Of a stretch of DNA of 6,493 bases, positions 5,913 through 6,493 are shown in pieces. Under the pieces are notes generated by a model. It did no database searches. It had not been told where the DNA came from and worked only from the letters and a program-made list of their open reading frames with translations. The DNA is from an uncultured Clostridia bacterium. GTDB lineage: Bacteria; Bacillota_A; Clostridia; Oscillospirales; Oscillospiraceae. How positions within the stretch are numbered: position 1 is the stretch's first letter; each line of letters starts with the position of its first letter. The stretch covers positions 1 through 6,493 of the forward strand of contig CAMVGI010000078.1 of assembly GCA_947166955.1 (NCBI GenBank), given 5' to 3'. The position numbers and the translations under genes are program-made.

Positions 5913-6493
5913 TGAGCTTTTACGAACTGCCGCCGTCGTCCCGCGGGCTTTTGTGCCTGTTGTGCTTTTTCACCGTGCTTTTGTACCAATACGGCCTGCT
6001 GCGTACCATCCGCCGCAGGCAGAAACGGGTCTGGACCGTCTGCGCCGCGGTCTTGAATCTGGCGTGCTATGCGCTGCTTCAGGGCCTCTTGGGGAGCTTT
6101 CCGCTTACGCTGAGCGCGGGATGGACCGCGTCGCTGCTGATTTTGCTGGCGTTTGCCGCGATCCGGATCGCGTGGCTGAGCCACCGCTTCAGCACGGAAC
6201 ACATCGAGGCGGCGTCCATAAAGGAAAGCGTGGACGCGCTTCCGGTCGGCGTCTGCTGCTATTGGCAGGGCGGGCTTGTGAAGCTGATGAACGGACGCAT
6301 GGACGCGCTGTGCTATGCGGTCACGGGCGACGTCCTGCTCAACGGCGAGCGGCTTTGGCATGCGCTGACGTGCGGCGAGGGACGGTGCGAGTATCTGCAA
6401 ACGGGCGAAAATCCGGTCGTGCGGATGAGCGACGGGCGCATATGGAGCGTCCGCCGCGAGGACGTCGAGCTGGACGGAGACGTGCTCTATGAG
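5909..6493 (+). CDS. Membrane sensor with PAS-like domain, probable histidine kinase (C-terminus cut by the window edge)
   Basis: The first 195 residues of a membrane signalling protein that runs off the right edge. Three hydrophobic helices lie at about 13-31, 41-62 and 70-90. After a short linker comes a PAS-like sensor region (about 103-195) with the pattern IKESVDALPVGVCCYW, a Gly turn, LMNGRMDAL and TGDVLLNGERLWHAL. This I-K-E-S-x-D-x-L-P-x-G-x-C layout is one I associate with sensor histidine kinases of Clostridia; the catalytic part is not in view, so kinase activity is inferred. The ATG at 5909 overlaps the stop of the previous gene (ATGA), and GGAGG at 5895-5899 lies 9 bases upstream, inside that gene. 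Translation is probably coupled, which suggests the two sensors are made in fixed ratio and may act as a complex. A second ATG at 5912 follows directly. Confidence 0.82.
   Translation, partial: MMSFYELPPSSRGLLCLLCFFTVLLYQYGLLRTIRRRQKRVWTVCAAVLNLACYALLQGLLGSFPLTLSAGWTASLLILLAFAAIRIAWLSHRFSTEHIEAASIKESVDALPVGVCCYWQGGLVKLMNGRMDALCYAVTGDVLLNGERLWHALTCGEGRCEYLQTGENPVVRMSDGRIWSVRREDVELDGDVLYE

Noticed and set aside
5830..6492. Plus-strand open frame of 220 codons at the right end
   Set aside because: It is Arg-rich and has no hydrophobic helix. It overlaps the end of the sensor gene and the better-supported frame from 5909.

Overview
The window looks like chromosomal DNA of a GC-rich Gram-positive anaerobe of the Clostridia, most likely Oscillospiraceae-like. 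This is inferred from the strong AGGAGG-type ribosome binding sites, the short lipoprotein signals ending in LAAC or GGC, an Ala/Pro-rich lipoprotein linker, and a 7TM histidine-kinase-like sensor of a type seen in that group. No RNA gene, CRISPR array, insertion sequence or phage gene was found.

Layout. Left third, minus strand: a solute-binding lipoprotein of the family 5 (NikA/DppA/OppA) class (276-1862) is followed by the first 59 codons of a DppB/NikB-type ABC permease (1-177). A strong stem-loop (208-242) lies between them. This is the start of a peptide/metal-chelate uptake operon that continues past the left edge. Middle: a 323-base divergent control region (1863-2185) carries a minus-strand promoter with a perfect -10, a plus-strand extended -10, and two inverted repeats. 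Next, plus strand: two tandem paralogous lipoproteins of unknown function (2186-3163 and 3179-4171). They are about 70% identical over their first halves, and each appears to be built from two copies of one domain of about 100 residues. Right third, plus strand: a promoter (4184-4212), then a 555-residue membrane protein with an eight-helix sensor region and a degenerate histidine-kinase-like C-terminus (4245-5912). It is translationally coupled by a 4-base overlap to a second membrane sensor with a PAS-like domain (5909 to the right edge), which is probably a histidine kinase cut by the window.

How the parts may work together. The permease and binding protein act as one importer. The two lipoproteins would sit outside the membrane, directly upstream of a two-protein membrane sensor. 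A coupled sensor pair, one member without visible catalytic residues, next to a duplicated surface lipoprotein family is the part most likely to be undescribed. That the lipoproteins report to the sensor pair is inference from gene order only; the sensor genes seem to have their own promoter.
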